Shown piece by piece: positions 43,879-52,384 of a DNA stretch of 64,000 nucleotides (positions within the stretch are counted from its first letter, which is position 1; each line of letters starts with the position of its first letter). The stretch is from contig NZ_JAJAWH010000004.1 in assembly GCF_020531965.1 (NCBI RefSeq), positions 172,351-236,350 on the forward strand. Reading direction: 5' to 3'. Source of the DNA: Pseudorhizobium xiangyangii. GTDB lineage: Bacteria; Pseudomonadota; Alphaproteobacteria; Rhizobiales; Rhizobiaceae. The notes beneath the pieces were generated by a model. The model saw only the letters and a program-made list of their open reading frames with translations. It made no database searches and was not told the DNA's origin. The position numbers were made by a program, and so were the translations under genes.

Positions 43879-44038
43879 CGGCTGATTTCCCTGCTGGCTC
43901 GACTTCGACGGCCTTGCCGGCGGCGATCGCCTGCTCTGCGCACTCGCGCTTAACGGTCGCTTCCATGCCGGCGAGATAGCCGACCGTCGTTTGAGGGGTC
44001 GGCTTGTAGTCAAATGAGTGGGTGAAACGGACGCGCAT
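43865..44038 (-). CDS. Small phage protein between connector genes
   Basis: A 57-residue protein (MRVRFTHSFDYKPTPQTTVG start, then YLAGMEATVKRECAEQAIAA) ending in GKSADGAD. AAGGAG lies nine bases before ATG 44,038, and its 3' end overlaps the next gene by 14 bases. Small proteins with a YK.....V..Y.AG pattern at this place, between the gp6-like connector and the head closure gene, are frequent in alphaproteobacterial phages. Function unknown. Confidence 0.7.
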   Translation of the reverse strand: MRVRFTHSFDYKPTPQTTVGYLAGMEATVKRECAEQAIAAGKAVEVEPAGKSADGAD

Positions 44039-44048
44039 AGCTGGCTCC

Positions 44049-44630
44049 TTAGATTCTCGGAGGCTTGTATTTGCTGACGAGCTCGCGCTCGAAATCTTTC
44101 AGGTGCTCTCGATTTGCCGTGGCTGCCTCATCGATCTGCATCTGAACACGCATCTTGATCGCGCTCTTGATATCTTCCGGCGTGGTCGCCTTGCCATCTT
44201 TCAACGGCCAGCCGGCGACATAGTCGATCGAGATAGGCGAGGTCTCATAGAGACTGGTGGGAAAGACATATGCGTCGAAGAACCGAGCGAAATAGGTTCC
44301 GCCGGCATCCGATTGAAGGAGGTACTCGGCTGGAGTGACGGGCGCGGAAACACCGTCAATGTCTTTCCAATCAACAGAGGTAATGCGCTGTACAGGGCGG
44401 AGCGGCAAAAACATGCTGCGCTCAAAGCGTCCGAATGAAACCCGCCAAGTCTGCTCGACCAGCGAAATCCCCAGCTTGCCGTTCCATCCCTCATAGTGGG
44501 CGACCGCTGATTTGATGGCGCTCTCGATTTCAGAATCCAGATCATCGCCATCAATACGTAAGGAGGATTTTACCTCCTCGACGGTTACCGGAAGGACGGT
44601 CGCTGGCGTTGCCAGAACGGGACGAAACAT
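44049..44630 (-). CDS. Head-tail connector (HK97 gp6-like)
   Basis: A 193-residue protein with the gp6/gp15 adaptor pattern: VTVEEVKSSLRIDGDDLDSE, AIKSAVAHYEGWNGKLGISL, VSFGRFERSMFLPLRPVQRI and DYVAGWPLKDGKATTPEDIK. It forms the ring below the portal. ATG 44,630 is preceded by an AAGGGGG ribosome site; the open frame goes further upstream without a good start. Confidence 0.85.
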   Translation of the reverse strand: MFRPVLATPATVLPVTVEEVKSSLRIDGDDLDSEIESAIKSAVAHYEGWNGKLGISLVEQTWRVSFGRFERSMFLPLRPVQRITSVDWKDIDGVSAPVTPAEYLLQSDAGGTYFARFFDAYVFPTSLYETSPISIDYVAGWPLKDGKATTPEDIKSAIKMRVQMQIDEAATANREHLKDFERELVSKYKPPRI

Positions 44631-44686
44631 CAAAACCCCCTTGCTATAGAGGGACCGGGCGCCAGAGGACGCCCGGTCCGATCGCA

Positions 44687-45064
44687 CTACTCGTCGGACT
44701 TGTTGCCGTAGACACTGAGATCGAGGCCTTGGCCGACGAAATCCGGGTCGGATGGGTGGCGGCGGCGAGGATCGTTAAAATCGCCGCCGTTCTGGACAGC
44801 CGACGTACCTGCCCGCGGATTGTTTTCGATTGCCGGATGATCGACCGGGATGGCCTTCTTAATCTCCGGCTCGATAAATGCTCCGCTGGCTGCATCCATT
44901 TCGGTTGCTGGTGCCGGGTTGGTCACAGCCATGGTTTCAGGCAGGCGGCCTTCTTCCTTGGCGATGGCGGTGGCTTTCTCAGCAGCTTCGGCTCGCTTCT
45001 GGCGATTTTCCTCAGCTACTTGCTCAGGGGACTTACCCGTCGGCGTGGTAGTTTTCTTGGCCAT
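44687..45064 (-). CDS. Phage unknown protein after the capsid gene
   Basis: A 125-residue hydrophilic protein (MAKKTTTPTGKSPEQVAEEN) with a Lys/Glu/Ala helix and a Pro/Asp-rich, probably disordered end (DFNDPRRRHPSDPDFVGQGL). Its place between major capsid and connector genes is where head decoration or small head proteins are found. No domain was recognised. Confidence 0.6.
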   Translation of the reverse strand: MAKKTTTPTGKSPEQVAEENRQKRAEAAEKATAIAKEEGRLPETMAVTNPAPATEMDAASGAFIEPEIKKAIPVDHPAIENNPRAGTSAVQNGGDFNDPRRRHPSDPDFVGQGLDLSVYGNKSDE

Positions 45065-45146
45065 TTTGGCCTCCTGTTCAGTTGAGGTTGAAGAATGAGA
45101 CGGGCCAAGGTGGCCCGCCTACTTGTCCCCCATCAGTGAAGACGGC

Positions 45147-46526
45147 TTAGGTGGCCGCCATCTTCAGGGCCTTGATGGCCTGCGGGTCCTGGACGCCACC
45201 GCCAACGCGTTTCGTGGTGTAGAACATCACGTAGGGCTTGTTGGAGTATGGGTCGCGCAGAACACGGACGCCGGTGCGGTCGATAACCAAGTAGCCGCGG
45301 CGGAAGTCACCGAAGGCAATCGGCACAGCGCTCGCTGCGATGTTCGGCATAGCCGCCATTTCAGTTACGGGGTAGCCGAGCAACTGAGACGGCTGCCCGA
45401 TCTGAAAGGAAGGCTGCCAGATGTAGTTTCCGTCGCCATCCTTCAGCTTACGGACAGTGCCGAGAGCATTGCGGTTGGTGGCGAAACGAGCATTCTGCTG
45501 CATGACCTGCGGTAGCATGTACACGAGATCGATCAGCTCATCCGTGACGATGGCGGTTGCGCTTGCAGCGGTCTTCAGGGCGATTGCGCCGAGAGGATGA
45601 GCCGCAGCATTCGCCGCACCCGTCACATATGTCAGGAAGCCGTTGGGCTTGTTGGTGCCATTGCCGGACACGAACGCGACACCTTCCTGATAGGCAAACT
45701 CGGTCTCGACCTCGCTCGCCAACCACTGCTCCAGGTTGATCTCCGCATCGTCGAGCATCTGCTGCGTTGCTGCCGGGTTCGCATAGAGCTCTCCAGGAGT
45801 GAACGTCAGCGGGCCGAATTCCGGCGTTGCCGTTTCCGGACGGGCTGCGGTCTCTCCCACCCAGCCGGACCCAGTCCCGCGAAGATTGAAGAGTTTCTTG
45901 AAGCCGGCGCCGGAGATCGTCTGCACCTGCGCGATCTGGCGCATGGGTGAGATTTCCACCAGCTTGTCGACGATCGTACGGTCCCACTCCACCGGCGCAA
46001 GATACCCGCCCTCGTCGTCCGCCCCCTTATTGAGGGAGGCCTGGACTTCACCCTTGCGGAAGTGAGCGCGGAAAGCGTCGGTATATTCGCGATCCTTCAC
46101 TTCCTCACTGCCAGCGCCGAGCTGTGCCGCAACAATTTTGGCATTGATGTCGTCGATGGCCTTCTGCAGATCGCCGACCGAGGAATTCACCCGCTCCAGC
46201 TTATCTGTCGTGACAACGTCATCGAAGCGCTTGCTGATCTCCTTCTCCTTCTCCGCATGCGTGGACTTGAAGGTCTCGAAAGCTTTGTTCACGGCCTCGA
46301 TCGCGGCCTTAACGTCACCGGGGGCGCCTTCCGCACGAACGGACAGGATACCGCGTAGTTTCGGCTGCGGGAGACCAGGAAGAACCATAGTCATTGCCAT
46401 CACGACATCCGCAGCTACCGGGGGATGGATGAGAGCGAGATGAGCGTCGGAAACGCCTCCGAAAACTACGCAGGCGCCGACGATCAGCAGAGCGACAAGC
46501 CCTGCCAAAGCATAGGTCTTTTTCAT
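45147..46526 (-). CDS. HK97-family major capsid protein with N-terminal hydrophobic segment
   Basis: A 459-residue capsid protein. The delta-domain-like coiled coil spans about residues 75-130 (AAIEAVNKAFETFKSTHAEK, SVGDLQKAIDDINAKIVAAQ), then the HK97 fold (GGYLAPVEWDRTIVDKLVEI, VSGNGTNKPNGFLTYVTGAA, MPNIAASAVPIAFGDFRRGY). Residues 1-50 are unusual: MKKTYALAGLVALLIVGACV and so on form a signal-anchor-like helix. ATG 46,526 has AAGGA eight bases upstream; starts at 46,400, 46,394 and 46,388 would remove the helix but have poor ribosome sites. Confidence 0.87.
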   Translation of the reverse strand: MKKTYALAGLVALLIVGACVVFGGVSDAHLALIHPPVAADVVMAMTMVLPGLPQPKLRGILSVRAEGAPGDVKAAIEAVNKAFETFKSTHAEKEKEISKRFDDVVTTDKLERVNSSVGDLQKAIDDINAKIVAAQLGAGSEEVKDREYTDAFRAHFRKGEVQASLNKGADDEGGYLAPVEWDRTIVDKLVEISPMRQIAQVQTISGAGFKKLFNLRGTGSGWVGETAARPETATPEFGPLTFTPGELYANPAATQQMLDDAEINLEQWLASEVETEFAYQEGVAFVSGNGTNKPNGFLTYVTGAANAAAHPLGAIALKTAASATAIVTDELIDLVYMLPQVMQQNARFATNRNALGTVRKLKDGDGNYIWQPSFQIGQPSQLLGYPVTEMAAMPNIAASAVPIAFGDFRRGYLVIDRTGVRVLRDPYSNKPYVMFYTTKRVGGGVQDPQAIKALKMAAT

Positions 46527-46537
46527 GTTGAGGGTCC

Positions 46538-47386
46538 TTAGTTGAGGAACGAACTGGAAAGCCGCTGAAGTGCGGCACTGATGTCGTCAGCGTCCTGCGT
46601 GACGGGAGCGACAGCGCCTTGCGCGCCGCCCTTTACCTCGCTCAGAAGCGTCCTGCGTTCCGAGCGGGGAATTCCGGATTTGGCAAGGTGGGCATCCACC
46701 TTGCGAAGAGCATTCACCGAGCGGCCGCTTTCGGCCTTCGTTTTATCTTCGGTAATTTGATCGGCGGGGAGAAAGGCTGTCGCGAGACCTTCGGAAACGG
46801 CTTGCTCACCATTGAACCAGGTTTCATTGTCCATCCATTCCGCAGCTTTTGCCTTCTTCACGCCTGCCCGATCCGCGTAGACCGTCGCCATCGCGTCATC
46901 GAAGGGCTCCATCGTCTTCGCTGCTTCGGCGAGATCGTGTCGATTGCCGATCGCAATAACCCAGGCATTATGAACCATCAGGAAGCCGGCCTTGCCGATC
47001 TGGATCTCGTCGCCGGCCATTGCGATGACGGAGGCTGCTGAGGCGGCCAGCCCAAGGATTCGGACCGTTACCTTCTTCGGATGGGCCCGAAGCGCGTTGT
47101 AAATCGCCACCCCCTCGAAAAAGTCACCCCCAGGCGAATTCAGATCGACGAACACATCCTGATCACCAATCGCCCGAAGGGCTGCAGCGACCCGCTTCGA
47201 TGTCACGCCACCACCGGTCCAGAAATCCTCACCGATCACATCGAGGATGGAGATCGTATTTTCCGTCGTCTGGTTGGCCGCCATGATGCCGGCGTTCCAG
47301 CGGTCGATAGCTTCCGCATCCGTCTCAAAAGCGCAGATGGTCGGCAAACGTTCAGCCCTGATCTCAGGCAGGTTCCGGAGGCTCAT
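46538..47386 (-). CDS. ClpP-type (S14) prohead maturation protease
   Basis: A 282-residue serine protease that processes the capsid delta domain. The fold marks are SPGGDFFEGVAIYNALRAHP, catalytic Ser116 in GLAASAASVIAMAGDEI, and His139 in FLMVHNAWVIAIGN. The C-terminal part (KVDAHLAKSGIPRSERRTLL) is a usual phage extension. AGGAG precedes ATG 47,386. Its 5' end overlaps the portal gene 3' end by 23 bases. Confidence 0.9.
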   Translation of the reverse strand: MSLRNLPEIRAERLPTICAFETDAEAIDRWNAGIMAANQTTENTISILDVIGEDFWTGGGVTSKRVAAALRAIGDQDVFVDLNSPGGDFFEGVAIYNALRAHPKKVTVRILGLAASAASVIAMAGDEIQIGKAGFLMVHNAWVIAIGNRHDLAEAAKTMEPFDDAMATVYADRAGVKKAKAAEWMDNETWFNGEQAVSEGLATAFLPADQITEDKTKAESGRSVNALRKVDAHLAKSGIPRSERRTLLSEVKGGAQGAVAPVTQDADDISAALQRLSSSFLN

Positions 47387-48656
47387 TTTCACTGCTCCTG
47401 TTTGGCTGTGCTCCACCCGTGGCAAGCGCGTTGGGTGCAATCTGCTTTTCTGGAAGGTCCATGGTTTCTCGGACCTCCTCATAATCCATCCATGGCTGGT
47501 GACCGCCAGAACCGAGCGCCTTGGAGAAGAAGTCGGCCTGGTCTTTCATCGAGCCACGCAGCAACGCGCCGACATTGAACTTTCCTTCGTACTGATCCGC
47601 CTCGGTATCAGTCAGGAGCGAGCGCTCGATCGCCTGCTCCCACGCTTCGAACCATGGGTTCAGGCCATAGCGGACGAAAAACTGGCCCAGCACATCAATG
47701 CCGGATCCCCACGAGGTATCATCGACGCCGAGGAGCGGCCGAGGGACACCGAAGGGCCGCGCAATTTCCTCGATCTGGTGCTTGCGCTGCTCAATGTGTT
47801 GGCTGTCCCGTCCGCTCTGCGAGAAGGGCTTGGCGTCAAGGCCTTCCTCGCCGATGATCCACTTGTGCGCCATATCGGCACCCTCGCGGTCATCCATCTG
47901 CTGCTTCAGTCGGTGGAACGCCTCGTCCGAAAGAGTGTCCGTGACCGACATCAAGCCGCCGACCAGCATGCCGTTCTTGAACAGACGTGCTGCAGCGCGC
48001 TCGGTCTGAAGCGCAAGGCCGATGGCCTCCGCCGCCTGCTTCACAAGGGAAAGACCGGAGATCCCATCCTCGGATAACCCGAAGCGGAGATGGAAGACAT
48101 CCTGCTGCGCTAGAGTGATCTTTCCACCGTCTGGCCGCTGATACTCATATTCGAGAGACCAGTCGGCGCGCTGCTTTGGGCGCACTTTCTCGGTAGCGAG
48201 TGGCACGAGCTGGACAATCTGCCCACGGCTGCGCACGATCCTTGCGAATGCATCACCGCGACTTCCGTCTCCGTTGTAGCCGAGCGCCCTTTGCTGCATC
48301 AGAGAGCGGAACTCGAAAGCCGTCTGCCAGGCATTCGGCTTGCGGTGAAGAACACGAAACAATGGATGCTCGACGGCCTTCTTTTTCGTTTCCTTGTCAC
48401 GAAGATGCAGCGGCAGAGCGCCGATCGCGAAAGAGACCAGGGACACACAGCGAATAACCGTCGTATTTTTCATCGCCGATTTCGGCGTGACAGATATCCC
48501 GCTTTGGGTCTCCAACCCGTCTCGGAGAAAATTCACGAGCCGCGGATCACTCATGTCCCAGAACTGGCCGAGCTCTCCGCCCATGGCATTGACGTGGGAC
48601 ACCGGAGGGGCAACAGCCGTCACCTCACCACGCTTGAAAATGCTGAAAATGCTCAT
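47364..48656 (-). CDS. Phage portal protein (HK97 family)
   Basis: A 430-residue portal, the dodecameric ring through which DNA is packaged and ejected. Typical patterns are MSIFSIFKRGEV at the start, SAMKNTTVIRCVSLVSFAIG, PLFRVLHRKPNAWQTAFEFR, DVFHLRFGLSEDGISGLSLV, FGVPRPLLGVDDTSWGSGID and RYGLNPWFEAWEQAIERSLL. Its start is 4 bases after the large terminase stop. Head module order terminase, portal, protease, capsid is the HK97 order. Confidence 0.93.
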   Translation of the reverse strand: MSIFSIFKRGEVTAVAPPVSHVNAMGGELGQFWDMSDPRLVNFLRDGLETQSGISVTPKSAMKNTTVIRCVSLVSFAIGALPLHLRDKETKKKAVEHPLFRVLHRKPNAWQTAFEFRSLMQQRALGYNGDGSRGDAFARIVRSRGQIVQLVPLATEKVRPKQRADWSLEYEYQRPDGGKITLAQQDVFHLRFGLSEDGISGLSLVKQAAEAIGLALQTERAAARLFKNGMLVGGLMSVTDTLSDEAFHRLKQQMDDREGADMAHKWIIGEEGLDAKPFSQSGRDSQHIEQRKHQIEEIARPFGVPRPLLGVDDTSWGSGIDVLGQFFVRYGLNPWFEAWEQAIERSLLTDTEADQYEGKFNVGALLRGSMKDQADFFSKALGSGGHQPWMDYEEVRETMDLPEKQIAPNALATGGAQPNRSSENEPPEPA

Positions 48657-48660
48657 CCAG

Positions 48661-50370
48661 TTACACCATTCTCAGCCCGCGGGTTTCGTAAACGGAGGGA
48701 CCATTGGCCTCCGGGTTCTGGAACATCAGCATCGCCGCATTAAAGAGAGCCATCAGCGGGTCAATTTTCGCCGCGCCAGACACTTCTTTGGTCACGACGT
48801 AGTTGCTTCCCTTAAGTGTCTGCCTTGCATTTCCAACACACCAAGCCATGATCGGTTGGTCGCCATGGACAAAGCGTCGATCCTCAAGCTTCAACGGTAC
48901 AGAAGAAATAGCGGTCTGGAGCTTCCATCCCTGCATCACAGCCTGAACCATTGGGTATTCGAGCTCGGCATCCGCGAGTGCATCGAGCAGCAGTGCTACG
49001 CCCGCCGAATCGAGCCCTATGCCTGCGGTCTCTGGCAGCTTTCCGCTGTCCGCCACCTTCCTGCATATGGCAGCGGCAGACGCAGCCTGGTCTTCACCGC
49101 TGCTTGCTACGATCAGATCGCCATCTTCATCCGCAAACTTGCGTAGCTGTCCGGCAATGCTCTTTCGACGATCAAACACACTCTCGCGAGCCCAAGCACG
49201 TCCCCAGCCAAGCCAGCGCTTCGTCTTCGCCTCTCGTCCGATGACGTAGAGGCCCGCCAAGTCATCCGCGCCACCCCAGTCGATGCCGATGGTGCAAACT
49301 TCCGATCGCGCAAGAAGATCGTCCAGACCCGTCAGGCTGTCATCGATGCAGCTTGCCCAATGTAGGGCTCCTGACCATCCGTCACCGCCAAGACCAACGC
49401 CGATCTCAATGTTGAGATGCTGGCTGGCCCACACTTGCTCCGCTTCCTTGCTGACCTTTCCGTTGTTCTCGTAGTCATCGACCAAAGCCTGCGGATCAAT
49501 CGATCGACCAAGGTTCGGCAAAAGATGCAACCAGTTTTTTTGATCTCTCCAGTACTCGTGATCGAGCTGCTTTTCCCGCGGGAACTCATACAGGACCGGA
49601 AGCATGATCGGCGCGGCGCCACCCTTTCCGTCTCGGACGGCGCGGGCCTTCTTGAGTTCGGCTTCCCATATCCCTGCTGGGCGTTGGTCGGACTGGGTTG
49701 TGATCATCAGCACCTGGCCGCGCTGCTTCGTAATCCCGCCGCCCCGGATCTGCTGCATGACTCTGACCGCGTTCGCGTTCTTTCCCAGCTCGTGCAACTC
49801 GTCGATGATTGTGAGGATCGGTATTTCACCGGTCACGATAGACGTGTCGAAGGTCTTTACGTTTAGCTTCGTGCCGGTTTTGATGCGCGTGATGCACTTG
49901 AGATGATCCTGAACGTCGAATACATCTTTGAGCCTTGGATCTATCCTGATCATGCCCTGGGCTTGTTCGAAGCACCGTAGCGAGATGTTCTGGCTCGGCG
50001 CGACAATCAACATCTGCCGATTTGGCGCCTCTTCCATGTAGAGGGCGGTTAGACCGAGAGCGGCCACATAGGTGGTCTTCGAGTTCTTCTTCGGCACCAT
50101 GCAAAGAAGTTCCCAAACCAGACGCCGCTGCGTCTCAGGGTCTTCGCTCCCCAAAAAGGCGCAAAGAATGTCCTTGAACCAATCGCCGCATGCCTCCGAC
50201 AATGGCGGATTACCTGGAACATCTGGAAGCCGGAGACGGTTGAAGAATGCCAAAGCTTTTGCTGCACGTTGCCTGTTGAGCGGAACGTCAGCCATCGGCG
50301 TATCGCCCGCCTGCAGCTTCTCCCACCAGTCCGGACACGCGAAGCGAGGAAGATCCTCAGTGTCGAGCAT
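48661..50370 (-). CDS. Terminase large subunit
   Basis: A 569-residue DNA packaging motor. Walker A-like VPKKNSKTT is at about residues 92-100, Walker B TIIDELHE at about 187-194, and the RNase H-like nuclease part carries GIDWGGADDLAGLYVIG and GIGLDSAGVALLLDALADAE with the metal-binding aspartates. It is fused to no other domain and its 5' end overlaps the small subunit gene by 14 bases. Walker A lacks the common GxGK spelling, as in many HK97-type terminases. Confidence 0.92.
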   Translation of the reverse strand: MLDTEDLPRFACPDWWEKLQAGDTPMADVPLNRQRAAKALAFFNRLRLPDVPGNPPLSEACGDWFKDILCAFLGSEDPETQRRLVWELLCMVPKKNSKTTYVAALGLTALYMEEAPNRQMLIVAPSQNISLRCFEQAQGMIRIDPRLKDVFDVQDHLKCITRIKTGTKLNVKTFDTSIVTGEIPILTIIDELHELGKNANAVRVMQQIRGGGITKQRGQVLMITTQSDQRPAGIWEAELKKARAVRDGKGGAAPIMLPVLYEFPREKQLDHEYWRDQKNWLHLLPNLGRSIDPQALVDDYENNGKVSKEAEQVWASQHLNIEIGVGLGGDGWSGALHWASCIDDSLTGLDDLLARSEVCTIGIDWGGADDLAGLYVIGREAKTKRWLGWGRAWARESVFDRRKSIAGQLRKFADEDGDLIVASSGEDQAASAAAICRKVADSGKLPETAGIGLDSAGVALLLDALADAELEYPMVQAVMQGWKLQTAISSVPLKLEDRRFVHGDQPIMAWCVGNARQTLKGSNYVVTKEVSGAAKIDPLMALFNAAMLMFQNPEANGPSVYETRGLRMV

Positions 50371-50845
50371 TCTGTGACGCTTCCTGCTCCAGCTCGGCCA
50401 TCAGATCGGCGTCTGCATCAAGTGCCCGCTGAGCAACCTGCGCCTTTTTCCCCATACGCTCAGGAGCATGTACCGTCGCATCTGGCTTACTGTCGGAACC
50501 GAGCTCGCGCTCAATCTCCATTCGGTCATTGCGCTCCATGAGCTTGCCGAATTCCTTAAACGCCCCGACGTTGCCTTTCTCGGAAAGCTCCCACGCGAGC
50601 TCCAGCCGGCGAAGCTCAAGTCGATCGCGAGCAACGTCACGTTGGCGAAGCTCATAAAAATAATACTTGTGCAGCGTCGGCAAAGTGACGCCAAGCGCAG
50701 TTGCAATCCGAGGACTCGCCCAACCGAGCGCCACCAACATACTGACTCTGTTGCGGTTTCTTGCAGAAACCTCATGAGGAGGTCGGCCCCGTTTAGTCGG
50801 CCGGTCCACCCAAGGGTTCCCGAAGAGGTCGAAATTCTCGATCAT
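50357..50845 (-). CDS. Terminase small subunit
   Basis: A 162-residue DNA-recognition subunit with an N-terminal HTH (VSMLVALGWASPRIATALGV and TLPTLHKYYFYELRQRDVAR) and a C-terminal acidic tail for binding the large subunit (KAQVAQRALDADADLMAELE). Position and overlap with the large terminase support the call. It would bind the packaging site, which commonly lies within or near its own gene. Confidence 0.82.
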   Translation of the reverse strand: MIENFDLFGNPWVDRPTKRGRPPHEVSARNRNRVSMLVALGWASPRIATALGVTLPTLHKYYFYELRQRDVARDRLELRRLELAWELSEKGNVGAFKEFGKLMERNDRMEIERELGSDSKPDATVHAPERMGKKAQVAQRALDADADLMAELEQEASQNARH

Positions 50846-50927
50846 GAAAAATAAAATCTCTGAATGTGAGGGGCGCGGGTCCGGGAGGAGAGGCCCTTTT
50901 GAACTTTTGACCTCCCCCCGTGGAGGA

Positions 50928-51143
50928 TCAGACCGCCTCTATCTGGTCGGCCTCTTCCTGTTCGACCCGATAACCAAGGCCAATCACGGTCAGTCTCAGC
51001 TCCGATCGATTGCCGGCCGCCTGTACCACCTCGAAGCCCATGAGGCCCGGCACAGACTTGCCATCAATAAGAAGAATGGACTTCCCGTTCTCGCGGTGAC
51101 GAACGACGATGCGTGAGTTGCTGGGCTTTGGAATTGCCATCAT
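50928..51143 (-). CDS. Small phage unknown protein
   Basis: A 71-residue basic protein (MAIPKPSNSRIVVRHRENGK, SILLIDGKSVPGLMGFEVVQ) with a beta-strand-rich pattern. Its first ATG overlaps the HNH stop (TGATG), so it is translated together with the HNH gene; ATG 51,140 or 51,149 are alternatives. No known domain. Confidence 0.55.
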   Translation of the reverse strand: MMAIPKPSNSRIVVRHRENGKSILLIDGKSVPGLMGFEVVQAAGNRSELRLTVIGLGYRVEQEEADQIEAV

Positions 51144-51511
51144 CACCACCGGGACTGCGCCCGCTCCTGCTTCTGTTTCTCGCTGTCGTGATAGATCTTG
51201 CTCACGGTCTGCAGGTTCGCGGGATCAAAGAACAATCGCTCATCACCGCGATGCGGACGGATGTGGTCGACCACTGCACTGTTGGGTGCAGGGTACTTGC
51301 CGATGCAGAGCACCTTGGTGTGCTGGCAGGTGTAGTTATCCCTCAACAGGATCTCGTGCCGCAGCTTCTGCCACCGCTCGGTCTTGTACCACTTGCGCCA
51401 AGAGACGTTGTGGTCTCGCTCCTGAAGGCGGGCCTTCTCGTCACCAGGCGCACGGCCTATGCGAGGAGCAAGAGAACCTATCCTTGGCTGCAGTGTCTTG
51501 AGGCGTCCCAT
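51143..51511 (-). CDS. HNH endonuclease
   Basis: A 122-residue HNH nuclease: WRKWYKTERWQKLRHEILLR, a cysteine-containing YTCQHTKVLC element, the catalytic VVDHIRPHRGDERLFFDPAN and LQTVSKIYHDSEKQKQER with the final His. Small HNH proteins next to terminase genes assist packaging-site cleavage in HK97-like phages. ATG 51,511 is chosen because the open frame upstream is not preserved in pattern. Confidence 0.87.
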   Translation of the reverse strand: MGRLKTLQPRIGSLAPRIGRAPGDEKARLQERDHNVSWRKWYKTERWQKLRHEILLRDNYTCQHTKVLCIGKYPAPNSAVVDHIRPHRGDERLFFDPANLQTVSKIYHDSEKQKQERAQSRW

Positions 51512-51527
51512 ATCTCTTGATGCAACG

Positions 51528-51550
51528 AAGGCGACCGATATGGTCGCCTT
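51528..51550. promoter_or_regulatory. Strong hairpin in the leader before the late genes
   Basis: A perfect 9-base inverted repeat AAGGCGACC/GGTCGCCTT with a 5-base loop sits 17 bases upstream of the HNH start, in a 216-base gap without a gene after the NusG-like gene. There is no U-tract. It could be a pause/terminator element on which the NusG-like protein acts, or simply a processing site. Confidence 0.45.
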
Positions 51551-51727
51551 GTTGGTCCGCCTGTAAATGATCATAGCTTTCGCACTGGCCCTGAATCGGC
51601 GCCTCGCATGGGAGGCTGTCAGGGTTGGGGCTGACCGGCGTACCGACCTCGGGATTGCTCCCCGCTTTCTAGGCGTTCTCAGAGGCTCACTTCAGGATCA
51701 TCAGCTCATCCAGTAGAAGAATAGCTG

Positions 51728-52384
51728 TCACAACTTCCGAAGCATGGCAAGAGGCACAGTCACAGGCACATCTCCGCCCATCAGCCGTATCGTGACGACC
51801 ACATCACCGCGCCCCTTCCGGTTCGGAGTGACCACGCTCGCTGTCAGCCCGAAGAAGGGCCCATCGGTAATCTCAACCCGTTCGCCGGCACCAAGTATCA
51901 GACCAACCACCTTCTCGGCATCATAGGCACCGTTGCTTGCCATGGCATTGAATCTGCTGACTTCCTTATCGCTGATGCGCATCGGCCGCTCGCATCCGCC
52001 CAGCACGTCGATTGCGTGCTCTACACCCTGTAGGCCCGCCAGATACTCGGCCTTCGGCATCATTTGGACCAGCACATAACCATGGATTACCGGCATCATC
52101 GAACCCTCGATCACGCGGTGCCGACGACGAAGATCCGGCCCTTTCCGCATCGGCACGAGGGAACGTATCCCCATCACATCGAGTGTATTTTCCACAGTCT
52201 TTTCCCGTCCTGTCCAGACGCGAAGCGCAAACCATGGGGCGCAGCCGCCATTGATTCGGCAGTTCACCGTCGCGAGCGCTCCCTCGTCGAGCAGGCTGTC
52301 GGTGATTCGACGCATGCGGTCCTCGAAGCATTCAGGCTTGAACGATCCGACCAGGGTGCCTGTCATCGCCCTATGCTGCATCAT
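51728..52384 (-). CDS. NusG-like transcription elongation factor / antiterminator
   Basis: A 218-residue protein with a 48-residue extension, an NGN domain (APWFALRVWTGREKTVENTL, GPDLRRRHRVIEGSMMPVIH, GYVLVQM) and a KOW-type C-terminal domain (GERVEITDGPFFGLTASVVT). Host NusG is smaller and never in such a place; this is a phage paralogue. It is the last gene before a 216-base leader and all head, tail and lysis genes, so it may be the late antiterminator. GAGGGA precedes ATG 52,384; its start overlaps the replication gene by 14 bases. Confidence 0.82.
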   Translation of the reverse strand: MMQHRAMTGTLVGSFKPECFEDRMRRITDSLLDEGALATVNCRINGGCAPWFALRVWTGREKTVENTLDVMGIRSLVPMRKGPDLRRRHRVIEGSMMPVIHGYVLVQMMPKAEYLAGLQGVEHAIDVLGGCERPMRISDKEVSRFNAMASNGAYDAEKVVGLILGAGERVEITDGPFFGLTASVVTPNRKGRGDVVVTIRLMGGDVPVTVPLAMLRKL

